Part shown: in pieces, positions 1-10,734 of the stretch
Layout: each line of letters opens with the position of its first letter
How positions within the stretch are numbered: the stretch's first letter is position 1
NCBI GenBank assembly: GCA_948567375.1
Contig: OX419755.1
Span: 51,540,291 to 51,604,290 of the forward strand
Length of the DNA stretch: 64,000 bases
DNA from: Lunularia cruciata
Taxonomy: Eukaryota; Streptophyta; Marchantiopsida; Lunulariales; Lunulariaceae
Direction: 5' to 3'
Position numbers and translations under genes: made by a program
Notes under the pieces: generated by a model
The model's input: only the letters and a program-made list of their open reading frames with translations
Databases searched by the model: none
What the model was told of the DNA's origin: nothing

Positions 1-725
1 TAAAATACTTTATCATATAAACCATTTAGACATTAGACTACAAACTTTAAATTTCTAATTGATTTCTGTTAGCTTTAACATATTGTGAGAACTTAGATAA
101 TTGAATACATCTAACTTCCCCAATACTACTAGTATAGACAGATTTGATGTGTTATAACTTTATTATCCAGAACGAAGAGAAAATAAAATAAGAGTGAAAC
201 TTAAAAATCATTGCAATCGTAAACAAACAGCCACACTGAAAATAAAGAAGTATTCGATAACACATGGAGGAATCAAATAAAAGTATTTGTCTAATCTAAA
301 ATACAGTAATAAGTACATTTTATGATTCATGATAACCATATGGCTATTGAGACGCAGTTCGGCAAACGGGGGATCCGGAACCCACTAAGTGCATATGAGG
401 TGCACACGCGGTATAAGCATGAATGTGTGCTAATCGAAATGAATAGCAACTGAGGAAATGGAAACGAATGAAACTAACAGTACGTTGGTAAGTCGAAGTA
501 AAAACATAATTGAAGTATCTCATGCGTAATACCTCCAAAGAACTAGTCTATACACAGGCAACACGCTACCGATTAACATCTGAAATACAAAGTCTGGTTC
601 TACTAGAAAATCGGTCAGGAACCATGAAACGGAAACGGGGACAGGGAGGGAGGGTGGAGAGGAGTGAGTAGTGTCTTGGCTGGGTCCGAGCAAAGCGTGA
701 GAGGTCGGGGATATGTGTATCGATT
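1..725. other. AT-rich spacer, no gene recognised
   Basis: No reading frame here shows recognisable protein motifs. The only structure seen is a copy of a dispersed palindrome-centred motif at 354-378. From about 600 the base composition becomes more G-rich, up to the LINE-like fragment that begins near 726. Confidence 0.5.
354..378 (+). repeat. Dispersed palindrome-centred motif, copy 1
   Basis: The core GTTCGGCAAACGGGGGATCC resembles cores at 52993, 53053 and 62538. The best copy (62538) is a perfect CCGTTC/GAACGG inverted repeat around a 3-base loop, followed by GGGATCC. This copy has lost part of the left arm. Its origin is unknown; it could be a conserved part of an old repeat. Confidence 0.4.
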
Positions 726-1136
726 GAGGAAAGGCGACCGCGTCATAATAACAAAAGAGGGGAAGACTCCATCAAGCCGTACAAGGGAGAGACAAAAAAA
801 TGTAACATGGGGCTAAGCTCCAATAGAGTCTATATGAGAAATTTGCCCTACCGCACCTAAGATATCGGAGCTATGTAAGTCGTACGGTCTACACACAACT
901 GGAGCATCCGAAAAAACATCCCCTAATGTGATTGTTCTCTTATGGATTGCACCAGCCATTGCACCAACCATTGGTCTATGTAGAGCAATGGACACACGAC
1001 GTCTAAAATATGGTATAAAGTATGAGAGTGAGAGTGGTACCCTGACTCCTAACATGATAAGTTCTCACGCACTCCCTAACAAATGTGTCAAATGTCGTGT
1101 CCATCGCTCCATATAACTCCAAGGCTAGAGGAACAA
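726..1136 (-). mobile_element. 5'-truncated LINE-like element, copy F1
   Basis: On the minus strand this copy matches those at 55318-55716 and 63411-64000 through the 3' end of an ORF, its stop and a short 3' UTR ending near GCGGTCGCCT. It is flanked by similar sequence, GTGTATCGATT on the left (715-725) and GTGTATATCGAAT on the right (1137-1149), which looks like a decayed target-site duplication. The 5' break is at the same place as in the 55318 copy, at TTGTTCCTC. Truncation with a retained 3' end and a long variable duplication is typical of target-primed reverse transcription. Confidence 0.6.
813..1136 (-). pseudogene. LINE-like ORF C-terminus, remnant
   Basis: The open part (813-1055) encodes about 80 residues matching the C-terminus of the ORF at 63496-64000, including PLSLS, RRRVSIAL, ITLGDV, SDAPVVCRPY, LHSSDILGAVGQISHIDSIGA-like blocks and the same terminal alanine. 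The remaining upstream part is in another frame, so at least one frameshift is present. There is also a short in-frame insertion relative to the other copies in the AGAI region. It is non-functional; what the full-length protein does is discussed at the 63496 copy. Confidence 0.55.
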
Positions 1137-1149
1137 GTGTATATCGAAT

Positions 1150-4100
1150 CATGCATTAAGTACTAAACACTAAAAGAAACCAAGAGGCGATCATAGTAAG
1201 CCGATGAAGTGTGTAACGTAGTGCCGAAATGCCAGTGTCCCTCATACCGAGTTTTTGGTAAAATAAAACTCATGAATGCTAAGGCTATATATTGTAAACG
1301 TAGTTCACAGTGATTCATAACTCCTTAGTGAGTTAAAGTCACTGGAAACTATGTTTATACACATGGAGTAAAATAGTCTCCGATTTTATATCATAGCCTG
1401 ATACATAACTCCTTAGTGAGATAACTATGATGTAAATGTATGAAAAAATATATAAGAAACGATCACTATTCGAAAGCTGAAAATCAATTGAAGATCGATT
1501 TCACTACATGATCCAAATTCATTTTCTGAACTTTTTTTGGAACAAATATTGATACTATATATTATAACCATAATAAATCAACTAAATTATAGATAATAAA
1601 CCATCTTATCAATATTAAATTCTAGTCACTTGAAATATATTGATGATTAAACTGTAGAACTATGAGTAGTCTAAAATATCAATTTCGTAATTTCCAAGGT
1701 ATGCGAAGGCTATGAATAAAATATATGTCTTTTTACCACCTTTGCCCAAATAATTCTTAGTTAGAAACTCAAATATATTAAATATAGGGACACCCCTTTC
1801 AAAAATTGGTGAGATCTTTTAGCTTGTGATTTATTAGGGTTTTTTCTTCAGATTTGATGAAAAAGCTAGGGGAAAAAGTTTACTTCCGTACAGGTTAATA
1901 GGATTGGTTTCGGTAAAGATCACTAGCTTTAGAAATGAACAAAATCATAAAATAAAAATTTGAAATTTCAGTATTCAAATAAAGGGGAGCACCTTGCTAT
2001 CATAAAAACGCCTGCTGTTACCATAGTAGCTGCATGAATCAAGGCGGATACTGGAGTGGGCTACTCTCGCATAACCTTTTACGATTTCACAAGGCCGGAA
2101 AAATTCTATTTTTTTTCCACAGCATTGGGTAATTGGTTGGCGAGTCTACCTTTTTTGAAAAATCAAGAAATTATAATTTGTATAGAAACTTGACTATCTA
2201 CGAAAATAAAATTAGAACCTCAAAATGTTGTAGAGCACCTTGTCATACACAAGAATTATGCAACCATCCATAAAAGAATATACCAAAGGGGTGTCTTCCG
2301 ACCGAATATAGAATAAAGACGAGGCTATACAACTGTGCATTCTCCTTTAACTTGCTAGTCATAATAGTACAGAAAATAGAAGAGATCTATTGTAGTTTTT
2401 GTTTTCTTGGTTTACCGCTGTCTAGCACGGGGACTGGCGAGTAGTAGGGGTTGACTTTGCTTGGATGCAATGAATGATTCGGGTTATTTATTTCAGGTAA
2501 ATATCGGTATCATATCCTTACTTTTCAGTCAAAAAAGCCTTGCTTACAATGAATGATTCTGACAGCCCTTTTTGTTACCTATGAATATACGACTAGCCTA
2601 TATTAATCAAATAATGATTATTTCAGCAGCGCTCTTTGTGTATCTTGTGTAGTTTACATTGATAATTAGCACTTCCGACTTCATCAATCCATTTAAAGTT
2701 GACCTCATATGTCACTCTAAGGGAACGGCATACCTCTTTATGTGAAAATTAGTCTATTGTTATCGAAAAGTTTAAAAGATTTTTCATTTTCTTGAAATGA
2801 AACTGATATTTTTGAAAATTTTCAAAATAAAGTTTGAAAATATTTATTTTTTTTTTTCATAAAAAAAGTTTCCAAATTGACTTTTTTTGAAAAATAAAAA
2901 AATAATGTACAGCCATTTTTCGGGGTGTCAATTTGTACATGGAACAATAGGTTACCCAAGAAGGTGGTAGTAAACTATAATTCCATCTAAACAGAATACA
3001 AAGAATCAAAACAATTGTAATTAAACAGAAAAGAGATCTTTTCCACATCCTCGAAAGAGAATCAACCCACTAAACAAGCCTGATATGAACTCGTCTAAAT
3101 AGCATTTACCAAATAAATTAATCCAAAAGATATGGTTTTACAAAGTTGCATAGCATATTTAAAGTGTGGGAAGCATTCAACTCAACTAATAGCATGGATC
3201 ACACCTGCAGTCTTTGTAGATAATTTTCTTCTATATCTGAACCTCTAATGAGTTTTGGAAATTATAAACTAACTTGGAATTTTTTTGCTCATTTTGTCAT
3301 TTTTTAAATTCTATAAAGATACTTATATATTCTTAGTTGATATTATATTAACACAGATGTGACAAGTGACTTGTGTTTCTTACAAAGACTTAGTACAGAT
3401 AAGAAGAAGATCTTTAATGTAGTTATGTATAAAATAATAAGTTACGTATTAACTTATTATTGTGCTTTACCAATCGACACATAAAAAAGTGTAGAGAAAC
3501 GTTTTATTCAGATCTTGCTGTCCATAATATCCATAACTTTATGCCTTGTGTAAGAATTTTGTATCACAATTTATTTACAACAAATATTATCAATTGTAAA
3601 CTGTGAATTTTGATGATCTAATTAAACATTATAGTAATTGATATTTATAGTCTAGCTAGTCTACGATGAGATCTTCACTTTCGTTTCTGCTATCTTATAT
3701 AAGCATTTGTGCTTTAAGAGGTTATTTAATAGAATGTTGTAGTAGGTCCCATACCTGTTCTATGGGCACCCATAAAGATTCCAAATTTTTTATAAGCATG
3801 CCATAGAATTTTCATGGGTATTATATGGAGACCATTTTGTATGGTATTGTAAATAGAGCATTTGATAACTGTTACTAATGAAGGCAAACTAATTATAGAG
3901 GCTTTTATATTTATTTATATATTTATATATTCTCCATTATTTTCTATGGCTATTTAGTAATTTATAAGTACTCTATAAGCATAGATAAATATTTCTAATT
4001 AAGAATCTTAATTTAAAATTTAAACAATGACACTTGTTTAGCAGATGATTCATACCTTCTTTCCCCTAGCCTTCCTATCTTGGTTTGAGTTTCTTTTGTC

Positions 4101-5400
4101 CTTGTTCTTTCTTTTAAGATTTTTTATTTATGATTTGTGCTAATCCACTAAATGTTCATTATCTATAGAAATTACAAATATTGGTATTAGGCTACAACTA
4201 TTAAGAGAAAATTACAAGGATATCTAAAGCATTAGAACTTCTTATGAGGAGGAAATTATTATAAATTATGAGTTTTTGATCTGATTAAAACATGACTTCA
4301 ATGTGAAGGATTGGAGTGTGGAAGATGGAGAAAAATGGTATGAGAGTTTGCTTTTTAAGGTGGTGTAATTCCAAAGTACTAAATATTACCAAGTGATAAT
4401 ATTCACCATTGTGGAGCACTTACTTTTCTTAAATATCAAGATTACCTCTATTAAAACCAAGCCATAATTTATTTTCTTATTTAACCTAACTTTGCAAGCA
4501 AATTTTAAATTGCTAAGTTACAACTTTCTAAAGGATCATTGAGAAAGCTAAAAGATAAATAGTCAAATATTCTCAAAATTTTGTATCTTTAAGCTTTAAA
4601 TGGATTGTTGTCTTTTTATTGGTAGCTTGATCATTTCTTTATAGAAGATGCAAACTTAGCTTTGTATTTTATTCAATCTTTGCTTATTGTATCCTTAAAA
4701 ATTTGAATATTGAATACCATAATAAATAGAAGATGTAACTTGGAGGTAGATAAGGACTTCTCCAAAAATGAACTACAAAGGTAAAATGCTTTTAAGTGTC
4801 ACTCTCTTTTCTTTAAACATTAAAATTTTATCATAAAGGCCAATCATCTCTCATGCATATTGATGATGTGATATATAAGACACACACTACTAACACACTG
4901 GTCAAAGAACACTCACTTAACCAACTAAGATTGACATCACTCCAAAGTTACTCTTGATATAATCAATAAATCTACACTGAACTTTGCTCAAAAGTTACTC
5001 TTGACTTCACTTTGACTTTTTTCCTTAATTTTGCCTAAGAGCTTTCTTAAATTACTTTTCTTGCCTTACTTTTGAATATAAGAGACCTCTAACTTTAGTC
5101 TTGATTAACCAAAAAAAGAGTTACAAATATCTTCATATTTAGTTCATAGCATCCTCATTGTGCAATTCTTCACACTTTAAAACTATCAATGATATATTAG
5201 GTAGATTTGTTGAAGGTCCTATGTTGCTTCATATATTATAGATCCTTTTATTAGACCAAATGCTCAATATTTTGATAGTAGCATCCTCAATTTGATTCCT
5301 GAAGATTCACTTGACCTCAAACTTCTCATGGTCATCCTTTTATTTAGGTTAAAAGGGTGATTGATATTGATTTGTAAATTTGGAAATCAACAAGCTTATA
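1150..5400. other. AT-rich spacer without recognisable genes
   Basis: About 4.2 kb of strongly AT-rich sequence. Frames are short and carry no family motifs. There are homopolymer runs (for example the T run near 2848-2857 and an AT-rich stretch near 3905-3935) but no long tandem array, tRNA-like cloverleaf or LTR pair was recognised. It may hold old unrecognisable transposon sequence. Confidence 0.4.
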
Positions 5401-5530
5401 CTTCTTCAAGAAATACATGAAACAAAAGTTATTACGTGTGTGATGGTGACGCTAAGCATAAGTCATTACATAAAATAATGCTATAGTAGTGAATGTACCA
5501 ATATACCATGGGTACACTTTTATTTTGCCT

Positions 5531-6300
5531 TTAAAAGATAAATTGGTAGTAGATAACTATATCATATATATCTTGATGTCTTACATTTGCCATGACTGTG
5601 ATCTCTACATAACATTCATGGCAATGGCATTTAGACTTTGCTAAATTTGATGAGAAAAGAAACTTTTCTTTTGTGTGTTGAATGCCTTTATGAAACCAAG
5701 CAAAAATCTTCTCAACTATGGCAACTTTGGTAGTAGTATCATGTTCTTTCTTTAATATAATAAAGAGAGAGGTGTAGCAAGATATTGCTATACATAAAGT
5801 AAAGGGTGTGACCTTGCTTGACATATACATAGAGAAGTTGCATGAAAATTTGACTAAAGGTAATGAATTATCACATGCTTTTTGTTCCTCCAAGGTAAAT
5901 GCACATTTTTATTTGCACATGTCATCCTTTCTTATGTAACTTAATGCCCTCTTTATTTTCCATCACTTTAAGGTGATAAGTAGTGGATGGCTAACTTTGA
6001 TTTGAAATCCTGAAATATGTGCTCAAAAACATAATTTTATAAATTGAGTCACTCTATTGGTGATGAGTATTCTAGAAAGCCATGTTGTGAAAATTTCACA
6101 TCTATATCAATAAAATTAAACTTTGGTGTGGTAACATCCTTGGTTGTATGCCAAACACATATCATTTCTGAAATTTATCCACAAATATAAGTACAAACTG
6201 GTAGATGTATAGGTTAACTCATAAATCAATCCTATAATAGCTTGTTCTCCTTGTTATAAAGAGATAGAGGAAATTTTAATGAATTTATAAATGTTGATTT
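5531..6300 (-). pseudogene. Integrase remnant of element E
   Basis: Frame-shifted blocks on the minus strand resemble a gypsy integrase core: a segment like the D-F-I-Y-E-L start of the core, one like DKF-KMICVWHTTKDVTTPKV near 6130-6190, an N-R-V-T-Q-F segment matching the second catalytic-Asp neighbourhood near 6050, and the open stretch DNSLPLVKFSCNFSMYMSSK near 5810-5880 matching the usual LPLVEFAYNNS block. Downstream is probably the C-terminal integrase part. The catalytic pattern is broken, so it is inactive. Confidence 0.5.
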
Positions 6301-6332
6301 AAAATAAATTTAAAATAAATTTAAAATAAATA
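6299..6332. repeat. Short AT tandem repeat
   Basis: Three near-perfect copies of an 11-base unit (AAATTTAAAAT-like) lie in tandem within the decayed element E. This is a simple-sequence expansion with no obvious function. Confidence 0.6.
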
Positions 6333-6399
6333 AATGTTGATTTACTTTTGTTTTGTTGATATACCAAACAACTCCTCACCTACATAGTTACCTTTTCTT

Positions 6400-7056
6400 A
6401 TATCATAGCCAAATGCACACTTCTTGTATGCTTATTATGTCTTCTTAGCACCAATATGACCATGAGTCATGAAATTTAGCAAAGACCACCATTAGTAGCT
6501 TTGGATCTTCTAAATCCAAATTATTCCTTCCTTGAAAACCAATCCATGGTTATGGTAGCTTGTTTGGACTACAATTCACCATTAATTGCTTCATCATTGT
6601 TTGGTTATTTGTACTCATGTTTCTTACCATGTAAAATGAATCTTCACTTTGTTGACAATAGTCACCCTTTGTAGTGTAGATCAAGGCATTTACAAGACAC
6701 TTTTCCTCTCTATATACACAATGCTCATGGTAAACTATTGTCAACACATTGAAATTATCATTTGGATAGCTCAAGGTTTATATTCAATCTCAATTACAAA
6801 CTCCTAATTACCCAAGTAATGCTTCCAAAGCTTCCAATGCTTGGTAGCTAATACAATAGCCAACTCCTTGGTTGTGATTGTACTATAATTTTTCTTTGTT
6901 GATAGTAAATTTAAAGAAAAGAAAGCAATTGGTTTCATCCATCCTCCCACTCACCAATTTTTCATCAAAATAAATTTGTAACAAGCTTTATTGTCTTACT
7001 TAGATTTACTATCTAATGTTAGATGCATTCAATAAGTTATCCCTCAAAGGTTGGAA
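6400..7056 (-). pseudogene. RNase H remnant of element E
   Basis: The minus strand reads the block TTKELAIVLATKHWKLWKHY near 6820-6900, matching the conserved gypsy RNase H segment in which KEL(L)A precedes a W-x-HYL motif. Upstream is INKEKL-like text matching the segment after the PIAF/FxSxK motif. Stop codons interrupt both. The block continues the RT that lies beyond the inserted LTR at 9635-10255, and the GGGAA duplication marks the split. Confidence 0.55.
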
Positions 7057-7169
7057 GGGAATGTAACAACCCGACAAATGTCACTTTTGCGGCAATCAGG
7101 TAAGTAAAGTATGTTCCCGCAGAGATACGATTCAGAATTGGTCAAATACAAAGCAAAGTAACAATTTAG

Positions 7170-8104
7170 TTCTTCTTGGTTGCGATCTGCAAGCCAATCT
7201 TCTCTGTACATTGCCAATTCCGCTTTGAACTTGGCTTTCATATGATCCTTCTCGTTCTGCACAATCTTCTCTTCCTGATTGCAAAGTAACTCTCTAAGTC
7301 TTTCTTCCTCTTTGTATATCTTATTGTCAACTCTCTTTGCTAGAGCTGCTTCTTCTCTTCTACACTCTCCATCACTCTATTGAGCTCTTGCTCTTTCTCT
7401 ACTACCCTTGCCATAACATGGATAATTTCTAATCTCAAATCAACAAACTGCTGCTTCAAGATTTTGTACTTAGCTACTTGCCTTTCCCTCGCTATGTCAC
7501 TCTACTCTATGAGTTCTTCTCTACTCCTCACTTCTCTCTTCAAGTTCTCAATCACTTGATTCTATACTACTACATCTACTCATATTGTTTCCCTTTCCTC
7601 CTCACCTCGGATTATACTCTTCTTTAATTCCAAGTTCTCCTCTCCTAATTGAGCTAACACCTGCAACATAGTCTTCACCTCCGGACACTTTGACTGCATC
7701 TCCTTCTTCTTGTGCTCTAACTTCACCAAAAACAGGCCCACAACCTCCCGTAGATACTCTACTCCTTCACTCGCATTCATTTTGACTCACGGACTTATCT
7801 CCTTCTTCACCTCTTCCTCACTCAACACTTGCCTTTGAAGCTGCAATCGCCTTATAAGAATGGATTCTTTGCTCCCCAAACTTCAATTCTCCTCTTCTCT
7901 TACCTTACTTGGCCCCACTCCATACTTTGCCTTTTGTCTGGAACAAACTCCCCTTTGAATTGTAACTCTTTTCTCCTCTTGTTTTGGAAATTTGTCTTCC
8001 AATTTTGAGCTACCTTTCTCCTCCATCTCCATCTTGGCTTCCTCCTCTTTGGGTACCAATTTCATCTCCACTCCATCATCATTGTCACTACTTGTGTCTC
8101 CACT
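7170..8104 (-). pseudogene. LTR-encoded protein, C-terminal coiled-coil part
   Basis: This region continues the 8105-9061 frame without any frameshift: the open pieces at 7883-8071 and 7580-7780 are in register with it and are separated only by TAG and TGA codons. The content is highly charged (Glu/Lys/Arg-rich), with heptad-like Leu and Val spacing around 7580-7780, and continues as coiled-coil-like text to about 7300. A short related piece (KAELAMYREDWLAD) sits near 7190-7250, in another register, and runs into the LTR 3' end. It matches the 37500-38170 part of the copy at 35750-39501. Confidence 0.55.
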
Positions 8105-9061
8105 CTACATCATGAACTCGGGTTCTTCCTCCCTCTCTAAATCTTCAGACTTGCACCCGGCTTCTCCTTTCGACTCTTCTTCCGACAACACGATTACCAC
8201 CAGCTCTTTCCTTGGGTTTACCCTTCTAGCCTTCCGAGGTCTCACTTTCTCTACTTCTTCTTCTCCTTGTTGACTCCTCTTCTTCAACTTTAGAGTGCTT
8301 GCTTCCAACTGCATCCTCTGCCCCGTTTGTGCATAATACTCATCATTGCTCCTGATCTGAAGAATGTGTTGCTGCTTCTTTGCATCGACATCTCTTCTCA
8401 AGTCGGGATGGAAATAGGACACCATCTTATTTTTCTCTGCCGCATTGAGCAAGTTCAGCCCAAGATAGAAATGGGTTGCAAACAACATAATGTAATGTGG
8501 AGGCGACTTGTCCCACAAATTCCACACCATCTGTCTTGTCCTCCCATGAAGACACTTTGCTTGGTTAATTGGCTCTCTTGCAAACATCTTATGGAAGAAC
8601 ACCGCTTGGTGCTTCATCACATAAGTCGTCCTCTCCGGCTTCAAGATTGCCATTAGAGCACTCACGATCCCTCTCTTGACAGGATCCTTAAAGCTCTCCA
8701 CTTTGTAGCCATTCTTTGTGCATTTCGAAGAGAAGGCATCTCTCACTTCTTGGGTTTCTTTGGCTTCTTCTCCCTTCCCCAAGAACGTGGCACCATGCTC
8801 TATGCCTGCTTCTCCCCCGAGTACTAACCTCCAATCCGACTCTATCCATCGAGCCGGATTTCCTCTCTTCCCTTCTTCCTCAAGGCCATTGAGACACTTA
8901 CTCTCGATGATTTCAGTCATGAAACTTGGAAAACTTACATTCCAGTTCCATGCCAAGAATGTGATCCAAAGCCTGCTCAAGACCTCAATTCTTGCAATCA
9001 CATCTAAACTCCAAATTGCATTTCTTACTACGAATTTGGAATTCTTCTTCCTACCTCCCAT
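8105..9061 (-). CDS. LTR-encoded protein, open 318-codon part (unknown function)
   Basis: This is the longest open stretch of the ORF carried inside the long LTR. It has ATG at 9059-9061 and a TAG at 8105-8107; the frame continues open beyond that stop, so the TAG is probably a nonsense mutation. The first 200 residues look globular, with motifs shared with the copy at 36330-37000: LDVIARIEVL, FLAWNWN, GYKVES, AVFFHKMF, PPHY, HFYLGLNLL and FHPDLR. The rest is basic, then acidic (KKRSQQGEEEVEK, EEESKGE). No catalytic motif, signal peptide or membrane segment is seen. A loose similarity to plant-mobile-domain or transposon-associated gag-like proteins is possible but not demonstrated. No function is assigned. 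Confidence 0.55.
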   Translation of the reverse strand: MGGRKKNSKFVVRNAIWSLDVIARIEVLSRLWITFLAWNWNVSFPSFMTEIIESKCLNGLEEEGKRGNPARWIESDWRLVLGGEAGIEHGATFLGKGEEAKETQEVRDAFSSKCTKNGYKVESFKDPVKRGIVSALMAILKPERTTYVMKHQAVFFHKMFAREPINQAKCLHGRTRQMVWNLWDKSPPHYIMLFATHFYLGLNLLNAAEKNKMVSYFHPDLRRDVDAKKQQHILQIRSNDEYYAQTGQRMQLEASTLKLKKRSQQGEEEVEKVRPRKARRVNPRKELVVIVLSEEESKGEAGCKSEDLEREEEPEFMM

Positions 9062-9634
9062 CTTTCTCTCTTCTACTTTGGGCTAGGGACTATTCTTCCT
9101 ATTGATTCCCGGATTAATTGTCTCGACTTCCTCTCAACACACCAGCGTGTCTTTGACTATACTTCCCTTCCCACAATCTCCTACTGGACGACTTCTTAAC
9201 GGTGATGGAAAATTGCTTGTCATTGCTTCGTCTTCAGCCCAATTTTTATAGAGTCACGCCTTCTCAGACTTTCGTCAATTTGAGTTTCTACCAAGAAATC
9301 ACACCTCTTGCATGCTCCTATCACTATCAAGTGTCCTTCATGCGTATGACCACCATTTTTGAATGGTACCTTCTTGAATATCTTGCCCCAAAGGAAAGTT
9401 GTTACACTGTCCTTGCCTCGAGTTGAACACCGCCGAGGCAAAGACTCCTTACTTTGGGTTGTATGCTGACAAGGCAATTCCGGGTACCTTGCCTTATGAC
9501 CCAAAGTCACATTACCCCGGGTTACATCCTAAAGACACTTTTCTTTGCCTTCTTTGGCCATACAAGTGTAATTTGACTTCTCTATACAATTTTTCTTCAA
9601 AATTGAGAAACAAAAATGTGGGTACAATAGGGAA

Positions 9635-10255
9635 GCTCTTTTATTTGCCCTCACTTCCAATAGTAACCTTTGCTTAAAGAAAGGTATTAAGGCATGTGCA
9701 AGCCTAAAAAAAATTAAGGAAACTTTAGTAGATTTTTACAAGGCTTAGAAAATTCCTTACCTAAGTTTGATCTTTAGTTGCACTCTACTTTTGGATCACT
9801 TTTATCTTGTCATTCATAACTTAAATGTCATTTGCAATCACTTTATGCCTAAGTAATCAACCTTTATTCTATAAACTTCACATATAGCTAATTGTCTCTT
9901 TACACAAGTCCTTCAAAGGACTTGTCTAAGATGTTTTCTATGATCCTTCAAGGTTTGATAATAGACCAAAATATCATTTATTATTTATCATATATAGATT
10001 GGTCTATATATGGTCAAAAATATTCTTCATCAATTCTATAAATGTAGCAAGTGGACAAATTAGACTAATTTGAATGACTATATATTCAAAATAGGTCTAC
10101 CTCATATAGAAGGTAGTCTTTGGAACATCCTCAACTACAATTGGATTTGAGTACATCCAATTTATAAGTCTACCTTGGTGAAATACTTAGTGCCTTGAAA
10201 GCTCAACCTTACTACCTCATCTTAGTATGGAGCTCTAAAGTGCACTGTTGAGTAT
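9635..10255 (-). pseudogene. Reverse transcriptase remnant of element E
   Basis: Minus-strand blocks in several frames match a gypsy RT: GTKYFTKVDL near 10170-10200 (the usual GAKYFSKIDL), and DILVYYQTLKDHRKHLRQVL near 9915-9980, which is the segment following the YxDD active site, where the first Asp has become Asn. A VDYLG block follows near 9850. Stops and frameshifts are frequent. The remnant stops at the GGGAA duplication of the inserted LTR. Confidence 0.6.
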
Positions 10256-10264
10256 CCAAAATTA

Positions 10265-10729
10265 ATTATTGGATCTTGCTATTTATTTAACCATCATTAA
10301 CTTAGTTAGAGATATTCTTGCTTAGTTATTACTAATTTAAACTAGCTATAAAAAGCTTACTACAATTACTAATAAAGACTAATATGCAACCTAAGGTATT
10401 ACAACATAAAAGCTATTAGAGAATAAATATGAATTGAGGATTTCATTGCCTTTATAAAGATAGATTTTTGAGGTACATTCACTTCTTCTACTCTTAATTT
10501 CTTTTTCTATTTCTTGCCAATAGGACAGAAAATATTTTTGGTCTTAGGTATGCATGAAATCTTTGTTAAATTGAATGAGACTTGAGATTTTTTCACACAA
10601 GATGCAAAATTATGGCTTTGAGGAGTATATATTAATATTGAAGCTATAAAATTGACATATTAGTAATAAATTTTAAAACAAATTCTAAAAACCAAATATA
10701 AAATCATAAGTACATTCCTTTTGTGTTTG
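10265..10729. other. AT-rich spacer between elements E and B
   Basis: No coding motifs. The last five bases before element B (10730-10734, ATTGT) are its target-site duplication. Confidence 0.45.
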
Positions 10730-10734
10730 ATTGT

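Larger units (their letters stand above)
7062..9629 (-). mobile_element. Solo LTR of the long-LTR family (2568 bp), with ORF
   Basis: The unit is bounded by a perfect 5-bp duplication GGGAA at 7057-7061 and 9630-9634. In minus orientation it starts near TATTGTACCCACATTTTTG and ends GGGTTGTTACA, matching the ends of element C's LTRs and of the solo LTR 35750-39501. About 110 bp at its 3' end match 39390-39501 closely. Relative to 35750-39501 it lacks roughly 1.2 kb covering the TATA region and most of R/U5, so it probably lost promoter activity. It splits element E. Sense strand is minus, shared with the ORF inside it. Confidence 0.8.
5400..10255 (-). mobile_element. Degraded Ty3/gypsy element E, split by a solo LTR
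   Basis: Read on the minus strand, blocks of reverse transcriptase (10255 to 9635), RNase H (7056 to about 6400) and integrase (about 6300 to 5530) follow in normal gypsy pol order. The solo LTR 7062-9629 interrupts the RT-RNase H part with a GGGAA target duplication. Many stops and frameshifts are present. The RT wording (DILVY, then KDHRKHLRQVL) suggests a chromovirus-type gypsy, unlike elements B and C. Its own LTRs were not found, so both outer limits are approximate. Confidence 0.6.

Noticed and set aside
2857..3048. Hydrophobic 63-codon frame resembling a membrane peptide
   Set aside because: Arises from T/A-rich spacer; no conservation or context.
8327..9086. Plus-strand frames opposite the 318-codon LTR ORF
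   Set aside because: They are antisense shadows of the minus-strand frame; composition and homology to the other LTR copies support the minus strand only.
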